Translations under genes and position numbers: made by a program
Shown: positions 12,722 to 34,919 of the stretch, piece after piece
Layout: every line of letters starts with the position of its first letter
Numbering within the stretch: position 1 is the stretch's first letter
Assembly: GCF_045679555.1 (NCBI RefSeq)
Contig: NC_092096.1
Location: 19,271,227 to 19,335,226 of the forward strand
Direction: 5' to 3'
DNA: 64,000 bases
Source: Salvelinus alpinus
Lineage: Eukaryota; Chordata; Actinopteri; Salmoniformes; Salmonidae
The notes under the pieces: generated by a model
Told to the model about the DNA's origin: nothing
Database searches by the model: none
The model's input: only the letters and a program-made list of their open reading frames with translations

Positions 12722-13120
12722 ATCCATCCCAAATAGCACCGCAATAATTTTACCGGCCCTGATCAAAAGCACAATATATGTCACATGACGCTGGAGAGAC
12801 GAAGCAGGTACGGGGAGTAAACATTTAATGAATAACGGACATATAACGAGACAAGTACAGCGTCAGCAAACAGAAACTAAGACAAAAAACGATTAATGCA
12901 GCAGCAAGGGAACAGACAAATATAGGGGAGGAAATGAACATGTGATAAGTGAGGCCAGGTGAGTCCAATAACGCTGATGCGTGTGACGAGGGAAGGCAGG
13001 TGTGGGTGATGGATGGCAGGAGTGTGAGATGCAGGGTAATCTGGCGCCCTCAAGCGCCAGGGGAAGGGAAGAGCGGGAGCAGGCGTGACACTATAGGGAA
13101 TAGTGTTCCATTTGGAACGC
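12722..13120. mobile_element. Palindromic MITE split by an inserted solo LTR
   Basis: The left part 'atcccaaatagcaccgcaat' to 'ggccctgatcaaaagcac' and the right part 'ctatagggaatagtgttcca' to 'tttggaacgcag' are the two arms of the palindrome family described at 11699. The arms are separated by the 312-bp insertion at 12779-13090, so the MITE is the older element. Confidence 0.62.
12779..13090. mobile_element. Probable solo LTR
   Basis: The insert begins TGTCAC and ends GTGACA, so it has the TG...CA termini and short inverted ends of a retroelement LTR. It is bounded by a near-duplicate pentamer ('atata' at 12774-12778, 'ctata' at 13091-13095), consistent with a 5-bp target duplication that has mutated. 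It has no internal coding region, primer-binding site or second LTR, so it is most simply a solo LTR left by recombination. Whether it comes from a Gypsy-type element or an endogenous retrovirus cannot be told here. Confidence 0.6.
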
Positions 13121-13125
13121 AGACA

Positions 13126-13674
13126 CAGTCCAAACAGTCCATAGGGCAAGTCAATTCAATAGGGCCTGAACCATGTTACTGAAATCTTTAAGCTGATTGA
13201 CTGATAACCAGACCACAGTTTTAGCTAGCTTGTTGAAGTAATGAACCACAAGGATCTGATTGAGAACAAACACAGTAGGAGAGTGTGGATGCTGCTTGTA
13301 CTGTAGGTGATTGACATCTTGTGACACACATACGCACACAGATTCATAATATCATGTATTTTTCCATACTGTCAACCTAGAGTAGGTTGCTGTTGTTAGA
13401 TAGGTTATGGTATCTACACTCAAGAACAAGAGGAAAAAACAGTCTGGGCATGTAGTTTCATGTATCACACAGTCAGAGTTGTGTCTCTGAAATGTCAGCT
13501 TGATACCTTTTAGATTGATTCTTCAAAATCAAAGCTCTGTCAGAGTTCTCTCTGTGAATGTTAAAGTGGTTGAACTGCAATTAGTGGCCCAAAGAACGGC
13601 AGAACAAACCAGAAGTGTGTCAGTGTGTAACGTGGTGAATCAGCGGAAAGCTAGTGAGCTAGCCTGGTTGTGGT
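13126..13674. other. No feature recognised
   Basis: No exon or repeat identified between the MITE and the 24-bp array. Confidence 0.4.
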
Positions 13675-16600
13675 GTCCGAGGAGTCGGTAGTTACAATCT
13701 CCAAGGAGTCGGTAGCTATGGTCTCCAAGGAGTCGGTAGCTATGGTCTCCAAGGAGTCGGTAGCTACGGTCTCCAAGGAATTGATAGTTACGGTCTCCAA
13801 GGAGTTGATAGTTACGGTCTCCAAGGAAATGACAGTTACGTCTCCAAGGAGTAAATAGTTACAGTCTCCAAGGAGTTGATAGTTACGTTCTCCAAGGAGC
13901 TGATAGTTACGGTCTCCAAGGAGTTGATAGTTACGGTGTCCAAAGAGTTGATAGTTACGTCTCCAAGGAGTAAATAGTTACAGTCTCCAAGGAGTTGATA
14001 GTTACGTTCTCCAAGAAGCTGATAGTTACGGTCTCCAAGGAGTTGATAGTTACGGTGTCCAAGGAGCTGATAGTTACGTCTCCAAGGAGTAAATAGTTAC
14101 AGTCTCCAAGGAGTTGATAGTTACGTCTCCAAGGAGTAAATAGTTACAGTCTCCAAGGAGTTGATAGTTACGTCTCCAAGGAGTAAATAGTTACAGTCTC
14201 CAAGGAGTTGATAGTTACGATCTCCAAGGAGCTGATAGCTACAGTCTCCAAGGAGCTGATAGTTACGGTCTCCGAGGAGTTGATAGTTACGGTCTCCAAG
14301 GAGTTGATAGTTACGGTCTCCAAGGAATTGATAGTTACGGTCTCCAAGGAATTGATAGTTACGGTCTCCAAGGAGTTGATAGTTACGGTCTCCAAGGAGT
14401 TGATAGTTACGGTCTCCAAGGAGTAAATAGTTACAGTCTCCAAGGAGTTGATAGTTACGTTCTCCAAGGAGCTGATAGTTACGGTCTCCAAGGAATTGAT
14501 AGTTACGGTCTCCAAGGAGTTGATAGTTACGGTCTCCAAGGAGTTGACAGTTACGTCTCCAAGGAGTAAATAGTTACAGTCTCCAAGGAGTTGATAGTTA
14601 CGTTCTCCAAGGAGCTGATAGTTACGGTCTCCAAGGAGTTGATAGCTACAGTCTCCAAGGAGCTGATAGTTACGGTGTCCAAGGAGTTGATAGTTACGGT
14701 GTACAAGGAGTTGATAGTTACGGTCTCCAAGGAGTTGATAGCTACAGTCTCCAAGGAGCTGATAGTTACGGTCTCCAAGGAGCTGATAGTTACGGTCTCC
14801 AAGGAGCTGATAGTTACGGTCTCCAAGGAGCTGATAGTTACGGTCTCCAAGGAGTTGATAGCTACAGTCTCCAAGGAGTTGATAGTTACGGTCTCCAAGG
14901 AGTTGATAGCTACAGTCTCCAAGGAGCTGATAGTTACGGTCTCCAAGGAATTGATAGTTACGGTCTCCAAGGAGTTGATAGTTACGGTCTCCAAGGAGTT
15001 GACAGTTACGTCTCCAAGGAGTAAATAGTTACAGTCTCCAAGGAGTTGATAGTTACGTTCTCCAAGGAGCTGATAGTTACGGTCTCCAAGGAGTTGATAG
15101 CTACAGTCTCCAAGGAGCTGATAGTTACGGTGTCCAAGGAGTTGATAGTTACGGTGTACAAGGAGTTGATAGTTACGGTCTCCAAGGAGTTGATAGCTAC
15201 AGTCTCCAAGGAGCTGATAGTTACGGTCTCCAAGGAGCTGATAGTTACGGTCTCCAAGGAGCTGATAGTTACGGTCTCCAAGGAGCTGATAGTTACGGTC
15301 TCCAAGGAGTTGATAGCTACAGTCTCCAAGGAGTTGATAGTTACGGTGTACAAGGAGTTGATAGTTACGGTCTCCAAGGAGTTGATAGCTACAGTCTCCA
15401 AGGAGCTGATAGTTACGGTCTCCAAGGAGCTGATAGTTACGGTCTCCAAGGAGCTGATAGTTACGGTCTCCAAGGAGCTGATAGCTACAGTCTCCAAGGA
15501 GCTGATAGTTACGGTCTCCAAGGAGCTGATAGTTACGGTCTCCAAGGAGTTGATAGCTACAGTCTCCAAGGAGCTGATAGTTACGGTCTCCAAGGAATTG
15601 ATAGTTACGGTCTCCAAGGAGTTGATAGTTACGGTCTCCAAGGAGTTGACAGTTACGTCTCCAAGGAGTTGATAGCTACAGTCTCCAAGGAGTTGATAGT
15701 TACGGTCTCCAAGGAGTTGATAGCTACAGTCTCCAAGGAGCTGATAGTTACGGTGTCCAAGGAGTTGATAGCTACAGTCTCCAAGGAGCTGATAGTTACG
15801 GTCTCCAAGGAGCTGATAGTTACGGTGTCCAAGGAGTTGATAGCTACAGTCTCCAAGGAGCTGATAGTTACGGTCTCCAAGGAGCTGATAGTTACGGTCT
15901 CCAAGGAGTTGATAGCTACAGTCTCCAAGGAGCTGATAGTTACGGTGTCCAAGGAGTTGATAGTTACGGTCTCCAAGGAATTGATAGTTACGGTCTCCAA
16001 GGAGTTGATAGTTACGGTCTCCAAGGAGTTGACAGTTACGTCTCCAAGGAGTTGATAGCTACAGTCTCCAAGGAGCTGATAGTTACGGTGTCCAAGGAGT
16101 TGATAGCTACAGTCTCCAAGGAGCTGATAGTTACGGTCTCCAAGGAGCTGATAGTTACGGTGTCCAAGGAGTTGATAGCTACAGTCTCCAAGGAGCTGAT
16201 AGTTACGGTCTCCAAGGAGCTGATAGTTACGGTTTCCAAGGAGTTGATAGCTACAGTCTCCAAGGAGCTGATAGTTACGGTCTCCAAGGAGTTGATAGCT
16301 ACAGTCTCCAAGGAGCTGATAGTTACGGTCTCCAAGGAGCTGATAGTTACGGTGTCCAAGGAGTTGATAGCTACAGTCTCCAAGGAGCTGATAGTTACGG
16401 TCTCCAAGGAGCTGATAGTTACGGTGTCCAAGGAGTTGATAGCTACAGTCTCCAAGGAGCTGATAGTTACGGTGTCTAAGGAGTTGATAGTTACGGTCTC
16501 CAAGGAGTTGATAGCTACGGTCTCCAAGGAGCTGATAGTTACGGTGTCCAAGGAGTTGATAGTTACAGTCTCCAAGGAGTAAATAGTTACAGTCTCCAAG

Positions 16601-18451
16601 GAAGTGATAGTTACGGTCTCCAAGGAGTTGATAGTTACGGTCTCCAAGGAGTTGACAGTTACGTCTCCAAGGAGTAAATAGTTACAGTCTCCAAGGAGTT
16701 GATAGTTACGTTCTCCAAGGAGCTGATAGTTACGGTCTCCAAGGAGTTGATAGCTACAGTCTCCAAGGAGCTGATAGTTACGGTGTCCAAGGAGTTGATA
16801 GTTACGGTGTACAAGGAGTTGATAGTTACGGTCTCCAAGGAGTTGATAGCTACAGTCTCCAAGGAGCTGATAGTTACGGTCTCCAAGGAGCTGATAGTTA
16901 CGGTCTCCAAGGAGCTGATAGTTACGGTCTCCAAGGAGCTGATAGTTACGGTCTCCAAGGAGTTGATAGCTACAGTCTCCAAGGAGTTGATAGTTACGGT
17001 GTACAAGGAGTTGATAGTTACGGTCTCCAAGGAGTTGATAGCTACAGTCTCCAAGGAGCTGATAGTTACGGTCTCCAAGGAGCTGATAGTTACGGTCTCC
17101 AAGGAGCTGATAGTTACGGTCTCCAAGGAGCTGATAGCTACAGTCTCCAAGGAGCTGATAGTTACGGTCTCCAAGGAGCTGATAGTTACGGTCTCCAAGG
17201 AGTTGATAGCTACAGTCTCCAAGGAGCTGATAGTTACGGTCTCCAAGGAATTGATAGTTACGGTCTCCAAGGAGTTGATAGTTACGGTCTCCAAGGAGTT
17301 GACAGTTACGTCTCCAAGGAGTTGATAGCTACAGTCTCCAAGGAGTTGATAGTTACGGTCTCCAAGGAGTTGATAGCTACAGTCTCCAAGGAGCTGATAG
17401 TTACGGTGTCCAAGGAGTTGATAGCTACAGTCTCCAAGGAGCTGATAGTTACGGTCTCCAAGGAGCTGATAGTTACGGTGTCCAAGGAGTTGATAGCTAC
17501 AGTCTCCAAGGAGCTGATAGTTACGGTCTCCAAGGAGCTGATAGTTACGGTCTCCAAGGAGTTGATAGCTACAGTCTCCAAGGAGCTGATAGTTACGGTG
17601 TCCAAGGAGTTGATAGTTACGGTCTCCAAGGAATTGATAGTTACGGTCTCCAAGGAGTTGATAGTTACGGTCTCCAAGGAGTTGACAGTTACGTCTCCAA
17701 GGAGTTGATAGCTACAGTCTCCAAGGAGTTGATAGTTACGGTCTCCAAGGAGTTGATAGCTACAGTCTCCAAGGAGCTGATAGTTACGGTGTCCAAGGAG
17801 TTGATAGCTACAGTCTCCAAGGAGCTGATAGTTACGGTCTCCAAGGAGCTGATAGTTACGGTGTCCAAGGAGTTGATAGCTACAGTCTCCAAGGAGCTGA
17901 TAGTTACGGTCTCCAAGGAGCTGATAGTTACGGTGTCCAAGGAGTTGATAGCTACAGTCTCCAAGGAGCTGATAGTTACGGTCTCCAAGGAGTTGATAGC
18001 TACAGTCTCCAAGGAGCTGATAGTTACGGTCTCCAAGGAGCTGATAGTTACGGTGTCCAAGGAGTTGATAGCTACAGTCTCCAAGGAGCTGATAGTTACG
18101 GTCTCCAAGGAGCTGATAGTTACGGTGTCCAAGGAGTTGATAGCTACAGTCTCCAAGGAGCTGATAGTTACGGTGTCTAAGGAGTTGATAGTTACGGTCT
18201 CCAAGGAGTTGATAGCTACGGTCTCCAAGGAGCTGATAGTTACGGTGTCCAAGGAGTTGATAGTTACAGTCTCCAAGGAGTAAATAGTTACAGTCTCCAA
18301 GGAAGTGATAGTTACGGTCTCCAAGGAGTTGATAGTTACGGTCTCCAAGGAGCTGATAGTTACGGTCTCCAAGGAGTTGATAGCTACAGTCTCCAAGGAG
18401 CTGATAGTTACGGTGTCCAAGGAGTTGATAGCTACAGTCTCCAAGGAGTCG
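13675..18451 (+). repeat. 24-bp minisatellite, about 200 copies, higher-order structure
   Basis: The unit is 'gatagttacggtctccaagg' plus 'agtt', with main variants at 'gttacggt/gctacagt', 'gtctcc/gtgtcc/gtacc' and 'gagtt/gagct/gaatt'. Occasional 23-bp units ('gttacgtctcc') shift the frame. A segment of about 1.65 kb is duplicated: 15006-16024 and 16659-17677 translate identically, an offset of 1653 bp. A shorter 455-bp offset links 14551 and 15006. Because the unit is 8 codons without stops, both strands are open for long stretches; I treat these as non-coding. Confidence 0.98.
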
Positions 18452-18770
18452 ATCTAAAACTAGTCTATAGTCATTTGAAGAATCTCAGCAGCACATAACA
18501 AGTAGACTGTACATGAAGTGTAGGCTAGTCGTACTGAGGAGATGACTGGTGAGGAATAGGCCTTTCAATTACACACAGAAAAAAAGACACACAGAGACAG
18601 ACACAACACATGCACGCACACATACAGAAATCATACATTTCTGAAGACGAGCACACGAGCACACAATGCATTTCCACAAGATTTATTTAAGAATGTGGAA
18701 ACTATGTTGTGAAAATAATTAACATGTTGGACTACATTCAAGAAAAGAAAACGTGGATGCTCCAAATACG
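18452..18770. other. No feature recognised
   Basis: Short unique spacer with a CA-rich patch near 18570-18620. Confidence 0.4.
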
Positions 18771-20300
18771 GTCGTGGCCAAAAGTTTTGAGAATGACACA
18801 AATATTAATTTTCACAAAGTCTGCTGCCTCAGTTTGTATGATGGCAATTTGCATATACTCCAGAATGTTATGAAGAGTGATAAGATGAATTGCAATTAAT
18901 TGGAACGTTCCTCTTTGCCATGCAAATGAACTGAATCCCCCAAAAACGTTTCCACTGCATTTCAGCCCTGCCACAAAAGGACCAGCTGACATCATGTCAG
19001 TTATTCTCTCGTTAACACAGGTGTGAATGTTGACAAGGACAAGGCTGGAGATCACTCTGTCATGCTGATTGAGTTCGAACAACAGACTGGAAGCTTCAAA
19101 GGGAGGGTGGTGCTTGGAATCATTGTTCTTCCTCTGTCAAACATGGTTACCTGCAAGGAAACACGTGCCGTCGTCATTGCTTTGCACAAAAAGGGCTTCA
19201 CAGGCAAGGATATTGCTGCCAGTAAGATTGCACCTAAATCAACCATTTATCGGATCATCAAGAACTTCAAGGAGAGCAGTTCAATTGTTGTGAAGAAGGC
19301 TTCAGGGCACCCAAGAAAGTCCAGCAAGCGCCAGGACCGTCTCCTAAAGTTGATTCAGCTGCGGGATCGGGGCACCACCAGGACAGAGCTTGCTCAGGAA
19401 TGGCAGCAGGCAGGTGTGAGTGCATCTGCACGCACAGTGAGGCGAAGACTTTTGGAGGATGGCCTGGTATCAAGAAGGGCAGCAAAGAAGCCACTTCTCT
19501 CCAGGAAAAACATCAGGGACAGACTGATATTCTGCAAAAGGTACAGGGATTGGACTGCTGAGGACAGGGGTAAAGTAATTTTCTCTGATGAATCCCCTTT
19601 CAGATTGTTTGGGGCATCCGGAAAAAAGCTTGTCCGGAGAAGACAAGGTGAACGCTACCATCAGTCCTGTGTCATGCCAACAGTAAAGCATCCTGAGACC
19701 ATTCATGTGTGGGTTTGCTTCTCAGCCAAGGGAGTGGACTCACTCACAATTTTGTCTAAGAACACAGCCATGAATAAAGAATGATACCAACACATCCTCC
19801 GAGAGCAACTTCTCCCAACCATCCAGGAACAGTTTGGTGACGACCAATGCCTTTTCCAGCATGATGGAGCACCTTGCCATAAGGCAAACGTGATAACTAA
19901 GTGGCTCGGGGAACAAAACATCAATAGACCTTAATCCCATTGAGAACTTGTGGTCAATCCTCAAGAAGCGGGTGGACAAACAAAACCCCACAAATCCTGA
20001 CAAACTCCAAGCATTGATTATGCAAAAATGGGCTGCCAATGGGCTGGCCCAGAAGTTAATTGACAGCATGCCAGGGTGGATTGCAGAGGTCTTGAAAAAG
20101 AAGGGTCAACACTGCAAATATTGACTCTTTGCATCAACTTCATGTAATTGTCAATAAAAGCCTTTGACACTTATGAAATGCTTGTAATTATACTTCAGTA
20201 TTCCATAGTAACACCTGACAAAAATATCTAAAGACTCTGAAGCAGCAAACTTTGTGGAAATTAATATTTGTGTCATTCTCAAAACATTTGGCCACGACTG
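18771..20300 (+). mobile_element. Tc1-like transposon, full length, inactive
   Basis: The left end 'cggtcgtggccaaaagtttt' and the right end 'aaaacatttggccacgactg' are inverted copies, each extending about 50 bp with few mismatches ('gagaatgacacaaatattaa' inside the left, 'ttaatatttgtgtcattctc' inside the right). TA flanks both ends (18769-18770 and 20301-20302). The length of 1530 bp is normal for the family. It carries one transposase frame on the plus strand, broken as described in the next entry. Confidence 0.95.
19143..20124 (+). pseudogene. Tc1 DDE transposase pseudogene
   Basis: The frame is open from 19023 (first in-family Met probably at 19143, MVTCKETRAV) to a TGA at 19782-19784. 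It shows the paired helix-turn-helix DNA-binding region (KGFTGKDIAASKIAPKSTIY; SARTVRRRLLEDGLVSRRAA) and the first catalytic Asp in VIFSDESPFRLFG. After the TGA the same frame continues with QHILREQLLPTIQEQFGDD and the second Asp in CLFQHDGAPCHK. A small deletion/frameshift near 19920-19930 then removes most of the segment before NPIENLW, and the tail resumes to a stop at 20122-20124. One nonsense codon and one short deletion are the main lesions, so this copy is fairly young but dead. Confidence 0.92.
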
Positions 20301-20302
20301 TA

Positions 20303-21114
20303 CATATGCCTACATATTGAGTGAAGAAAGATTATTCTCTATTCGGCCAATGATACAAATGGGGAACATTTGATCCAGCTCCTATAGAGATAATTTCTGA
20401 GAACTATTGACTCAGAGACAGAGAGAAAAAAATCAAGAAATATTTGAATATGAGTTCTGAGAGAGGTCTTGTCTTGTTTCTTGGTATTGCTGAGATCTGA
20501 ATAGGCCTATCTGATCCAGTCTGACATTTAGTTCTGAGTAGAAGGTTGCCTTGTCTCATGATCCTGAGTGGTGAATGCCGACTCCAACATCCGTGATGCC
20601 CTTTGACCTGGGTCGTGTTCATTAGGGTGCCTGTTTTCAAATTTTGTTGAACAAATGAAAACAAGTATTTCTTATTGAACAAGTTCAGATAGTACCTCCC
20701 ACTTTCATTTCGTTTTGGACTTTTGTCTTCCGTTTTGTGCCTATTAACACGACGCTGATTCCTGAGCAGTCACATCCATGGTGAGCATTTGACTCATTGT
20801 CTGATCATTCACCTTAGAAACTGATCCCAGTTCAGTTCCTATGGAGAGAGAGGGGGAGATGATTGGTCCCCTAGGGGTTCTACTGGGTCCCATGGAGCCA
20901 ATCAGAGATCAAAGAGAACAATTCCTTCCTTCATTCTTGCTGACATCATTATCCTGACGGTTCTCCCTCTCTCTCTCTCTGTAGTGGGTGTGAGAGTCCC
21001 AAAAGATGAACTTCTGAGATTGAGGCAGAGAGTTTAACATAGGATATTGACATCTGATATTGAGATCGGGGCTGTTGACATCATACCTTTAGTGAAAGTT
21101 GTTTCAATGATGCT
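20303..21114 (-). other. Probable 3' UTR/downstream region of the OCC1-like gene
   Basis: Lies directly downstream of the proposed stop codon on the minus strand. I found no canonical AATAAA on the minus strand here, so the transcript end is not located. A minus-strand frame at 20404-20682 shows no domain and is not called. Confidence 0.35.
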
Positions 21115-30932
<9,818 letters not shown>

Positions 30933-30974
30933 CTCACATCCACACTGACCTGACAAGGTGAACAAGGGAGACAC

Positions 30975-31160
30975 AGAGAGAGAAGAAGTGGAGAAGAGGT
31001 GGACAGTAGTAGTGGAGAGGAAAGGTGGAGGGGGGGGGGGACTGTAGCAGGGGAGAGAGAAGAGGTGGAGAGAGGGACAGTAGTAGTGGAGAGGAAAGGT
31101 GGAGGGGGGGACTGTAGCAGTGGAGAGAGAAGAGGTGGAGAGGGGGACTGTAGTAGTGCT
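30975..31160 (-). repeat. Polypyrimidine repeats in the OCC1-like 5' leader/promoter region
   Basis: On the minus strand this is a series of 'ctctccactactactgtccc' and 'tctccacctcttctctctcc' blocks, just upstream of the proposed ATG at 30932. It could be transcribed 5' leader or proximal promoter. No TATA box was identified. An 'attggct' (inverted CCAAT-type) motif lies on the minus strand near 31451. Confidence 0.55.
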
Positions 31161-31465
31161 GTCTGTGGTTTGCTGCTGCTGTCTCTCTCTGTGGTGCTCT
31201 CTGAGTGTCTCCACTGTGAGACTGAAGCAGCATGTTAAGTCAAGGATTGGGGGAGGAAACTTAAAGAGAGAGGAGGAGGAGAGAGTGAAGGAGGAAGAGA
31301 GAGGGCGACTGTTGTAACACTGTGTGTGTGTGTGTGTGTGTGTGTTTGAGAGAGAGAGGTGGCGATGGAGAAGAGGGGAGAGTGGGTATATTCCTCCCCC
31401 TGGTGTGGTTGCCCAGGTAACAAGGAGTGGGCATGTCAGGGAGGGGGCTCAGCCAATGAGAGGGC

Positions 31466-31543
<78 letters not shown>
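31466..31543 (+). repeat. (GT)n microsatellite, interrupted
   Basis: GT run with a 'gggtgggt' interruption. A shorter GT run lies at 31321-31345. Confidence 0.93.
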
Positions 31544-31546
<3 letters not shown>

Positions 31547-31691
31547 CCTTGTTCTCTACTTCCGTCTTGAGACAACCAACCCGTTGAAGCAACTTAAATC
31601 AATCTATTTCAACCTAATCAAAAAGCTGAGCACACCAAAGCTCCGTTGCACGGAATAACTCTCTTCAAAGGACTATTTGTACAGGTCCGAT

Positions 31692-33562
31692 GGCCATATA
31701 ATCTACCTGAACCGTGCTATATCATCAATATAATCTACCTGAACCGTGCTATATCATCAATATAATCTACCTGAACCGTGCTACATCATCAATATAATCT
31801 ACCTGAACCGTGCTACGTCATCAATATAATCTTCCTGAACCGTGCTACATCATCAATATAATCTACCTGAACCGTGCTACATCATCAATATAATCTTCCT
31901 GAACCGTGCTACATCATCAATATAATCTTCCTGAACCGTGCTACATCATCAATATAATCTTCCTGAACCGTGCTACATCATCAATATAATCTTCCTGAAC
32001 CGTGCTACATCATCAATATAATCTTCCTGAACCGTGCTACATCATCAATATAATCTTCCTGAACCGTGCTACATCATCAATATATTCTTCCTGAACCGTG
32101 CTACATCATCAATATAATCTTCCTGAACCGTGCTACTTCATCAATATAATCTTCCTGAACCGTGCTACTTCATCAATATAATCTTCCTGAACCGTGCTAC
32201 ATCACCAATATAATCTTCCTGAACCGTGCTACATCATCAATATAGTCTTCCTGAACCGTCCTACATCATCAATATAATCTTCCTGAACCGTGCTACATCA
32301 TCAATACAATCTTCCTGAACCGTGCTACTTCATCAATATAATCTTCCTGAACCGTGCTACATCATCAATATAATCTTCCTGAACCGTGCTACTTCATCAA
32401 TATAATCTTCCTGAACCGTGCTACATCATCAATATAATCTTCCTGAAACGTGCTACATCAATATAATCTTCCTGAACCGTGCTACATCATCAATATAATC
32501 TTCCTGAACCGTGCTACATTACCAATATAATCTTCCTGAACCGTCCTACATCATCAATATAATCTTCCTGAACCGTGCTACATCATCAATATAATCTTCC
32601 TGAACCGTGCTACATCACCAATATAATCTTCCTGAACCGTGCTATATCATCAATATAATCTACCTGAACCGTGCTACATCAATATAATCTTCCTGAACCG
32701 TCCTATATCATCAATATAATCTTCCTGAACCGTGCTACATCATCAATATAATCTTCCTGAACCGTGCTACATCATCAATATAATCTTCCTGAACCGTGCT
32801 ACATCATCAATATAATCTTCCTGAACCGTCCTACATCACCAATATAATCTTCCTGAACCGTGCTACATCACCAATATAATCTTCCTGAACCGTGCTACAT
32901 CATCAATATAATCTTCCTGAACCGTGCTACATCATCAATATAATCTTCCTGAACCGTGCTACATCATCAATATAATCTTCCTGAACCGTGCTACATCATC
33001 AATATAATCTTCCTGAACCGTGCTACATCATCAATATAATCTTCCTGAACCGTGCTACATCATCAATATAATCTTCCTGAACCGTGCTACATCATCAATA
33101 TAATCTTCCTGAACCGTGCTACATCATCAATATAATCTTCCTGAACCGTGCTACATCACCAATATAATCTACCTGAACCGTGCTATATCATCAATATAAT
33201 CTTCCTGAACCGTGCTACATCATCAATATAATCTTCCTGAACCGTGCTACATCATCAATATAATCTTCCTGAACCGTGCTACATCATCAATATAATCTTC
33301 CTGAAACGTCCTATATCACCAATATAATCTTCCTGAACCGTGCTACATCACCAATATAATCTTCCTGAACCGTGCTACATCATCAATATAATCTTCCTGA
33401 ACCGTGCTACATCATCAATATAATCTTCCTGAACCGTGCTACATCATCAATATAATCTTCCTGAACCGTGCTACATCACCAATATAATCTTCCTGAACCG
33501 TGCTACATCATCAATACAATCTTCCTGAACCGTGCTACATCATCAATATAATCTTCCTGAAC
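31692..33562 (+). repeat. 32-bp minisatellite, about 58 copies
   Basis: The unit contains 'cctgaaccgtgctacatcat' then 'caatataatctt'. Variants include 'ctacctg' for 'cttcctg' (clustered at the left end and near 32650 and 33170), 'tcctac' for 'tgctac', and 29-bp copies lacking one 'atc'. The array ends exactly against a LINE fragment. Confidence 0.97.
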
Positions 33563-34085
33563 CTGAGGGGGGAATAGGTTTTGTCGTGCCCTCTTCACGA
33601 TGGTCTTGGTGTGCTTGGACCATGTTAGTTTGTTGGTGATGTGGACACCAAGGAACTTGAAGCTCTCAACCTTCTCCACTACAGCCCTGTCCATAAGAAT
33701 GGGGGCGGACTCGGCCCTCCTTTTCCTGTAGTCCACAGGATCTGTGGATCTGTTGGGGCGGTATGCAAATTGGAGTGGGTCTATGGTTTCTGGGATAATG
33801 GTGTTGATGTGAACCATGACCAGCCTTTCAAAGCATTTCATGGCTACAGATGTGAGTGCTACGGGTCAGTAGTCATTTAGGCAGGTTACTTTAGCGTTCT
33901 TGGGCACAGGGACTAATCTTACACATAATGTGCTTAAAATGTTTGGGTATCCATGTCTCCAGCCCTCCCTGAGCACCTTTCTGACACAGTTCACTGTTTA
34001 TGGAGCACGTGCTGCTGATTGCATCAGGGGAAGGTTGCGGGAAAGTCGAAGGAGGGTTGAGGGAAGGTTACCAGGGCATTAGCTA
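33563..34085 (-). mobile_element. Non-LTR retrotransposon reverse-transcriptase fragment
   Basis: Minus-strand translation: just upstream of 33841 the frame reads [20 protein letters not shown], then [27 protein letters not shown], the finger/palm start of a LINE reverse transcriptase. An internal deletion follows, and the frame resumes with [20 protein letters not shown], then [19 protein letters not shown] near the thumb. The catalytic YxDD region is missing, and an in-frame stop interrupts the upstream part. It is a dead fragment; I think of the L2/Rex1-like group but cannot be sure. Confidence 0.8.
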
Positions 34086-34708
34086 CTGGATGCAGCAGTG
34101 GATGGGCCCCGAGTGTCGTCAAGGTCGAAAGTTTAAAATGAAGGCCAAAAATAATTGGAGAAAACATGTCAAGCACGAGCACAACTGCTGTATTGACTTC
34201 TATTAAGAGTCTTTTAGAAGATTCAAAGAAAAAAGTTAATTTCTAAGAAATCAGAAAGACGGATCTTCAGAAAACGTCATGCGTGTGACCAGATTCTGTA
34301 GAACTAGATTCTGAATATACAGCCGCGAGGTTGTATTTTCACTCTGGTTGTCTATCATTAGTCTATTTCAGGTGCACATGGTAGTCAAGCAGTCACGGCT
34401 GTTTGGTTGTTCATGTTATTCAGTCTAACCAGTAATGGCTATGACTCAGAGACATCCTGTGTGTGTACTTTCACAGGACCCTGTCATCTAGGCTTTAGTA
34501 CTTCATCTGACCAGGATGAAGACGTCCCACTGGCCCCGGAACAACCATGATGGCACCAATTGGAGCTATTTGCCTCAGTTCATTAATGGCATATATATTT
34601 AACGGACCGGAACTCCATACTTTCAGACAATAACACTGTTATTTTCCACATTTTCTACAAAGACCAAGACTAGCAGCAGACTTGTGTGTCCTCGCCTTAG
34701 CTCTTATA
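34086..34708. other. No feature recognised
   Basis: AT-rich spacer, no exon or repeat identified. Confidence 0.4.
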
Positions 34709-34750
34709 ATGCTATATATATATATATAATGCTATATATATATATATATA
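34709..34750 (+). repeat. (TA)n microsatellite
   Basis: Two TA runs joined by 'taatgct'. Confidence 0.85.
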
Positions 34751-34919
34751 CACACACCGTAACTCCACAGTTTCACAAAACAAACAAAAAACGCTTGGAG
34801 GAATGAGTCATTCTTTGCAGTAACATTGTGTACCATACTGCAAGCAGGGACAGAGACAGAGACATAAGCCCAATGTTGGTCCTGTTCAAGAAAAAGATTG
34901 TATTTTTATTTTTTATATA

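Noticed and set aside
13670-18444. Many overlapping frames on both strands (VSKELIVT and METVTINSLE repeats)
   Set aside because: Produced by the 24-bp array. Frame breaks fall wherever a 23-bp unit occurs, so no reading frame is preserved.
20404-20682. Minus-strand 92-codon frame downstream of the OCC1-like stop
   Set aside because: An acceptor-like 'ctcag' allows a splice in phase, but the product lacks any similarity to the OCC1 C-terminus and ends in low-complexity. The exon at 21122 has a far better polypyrimidine tract.
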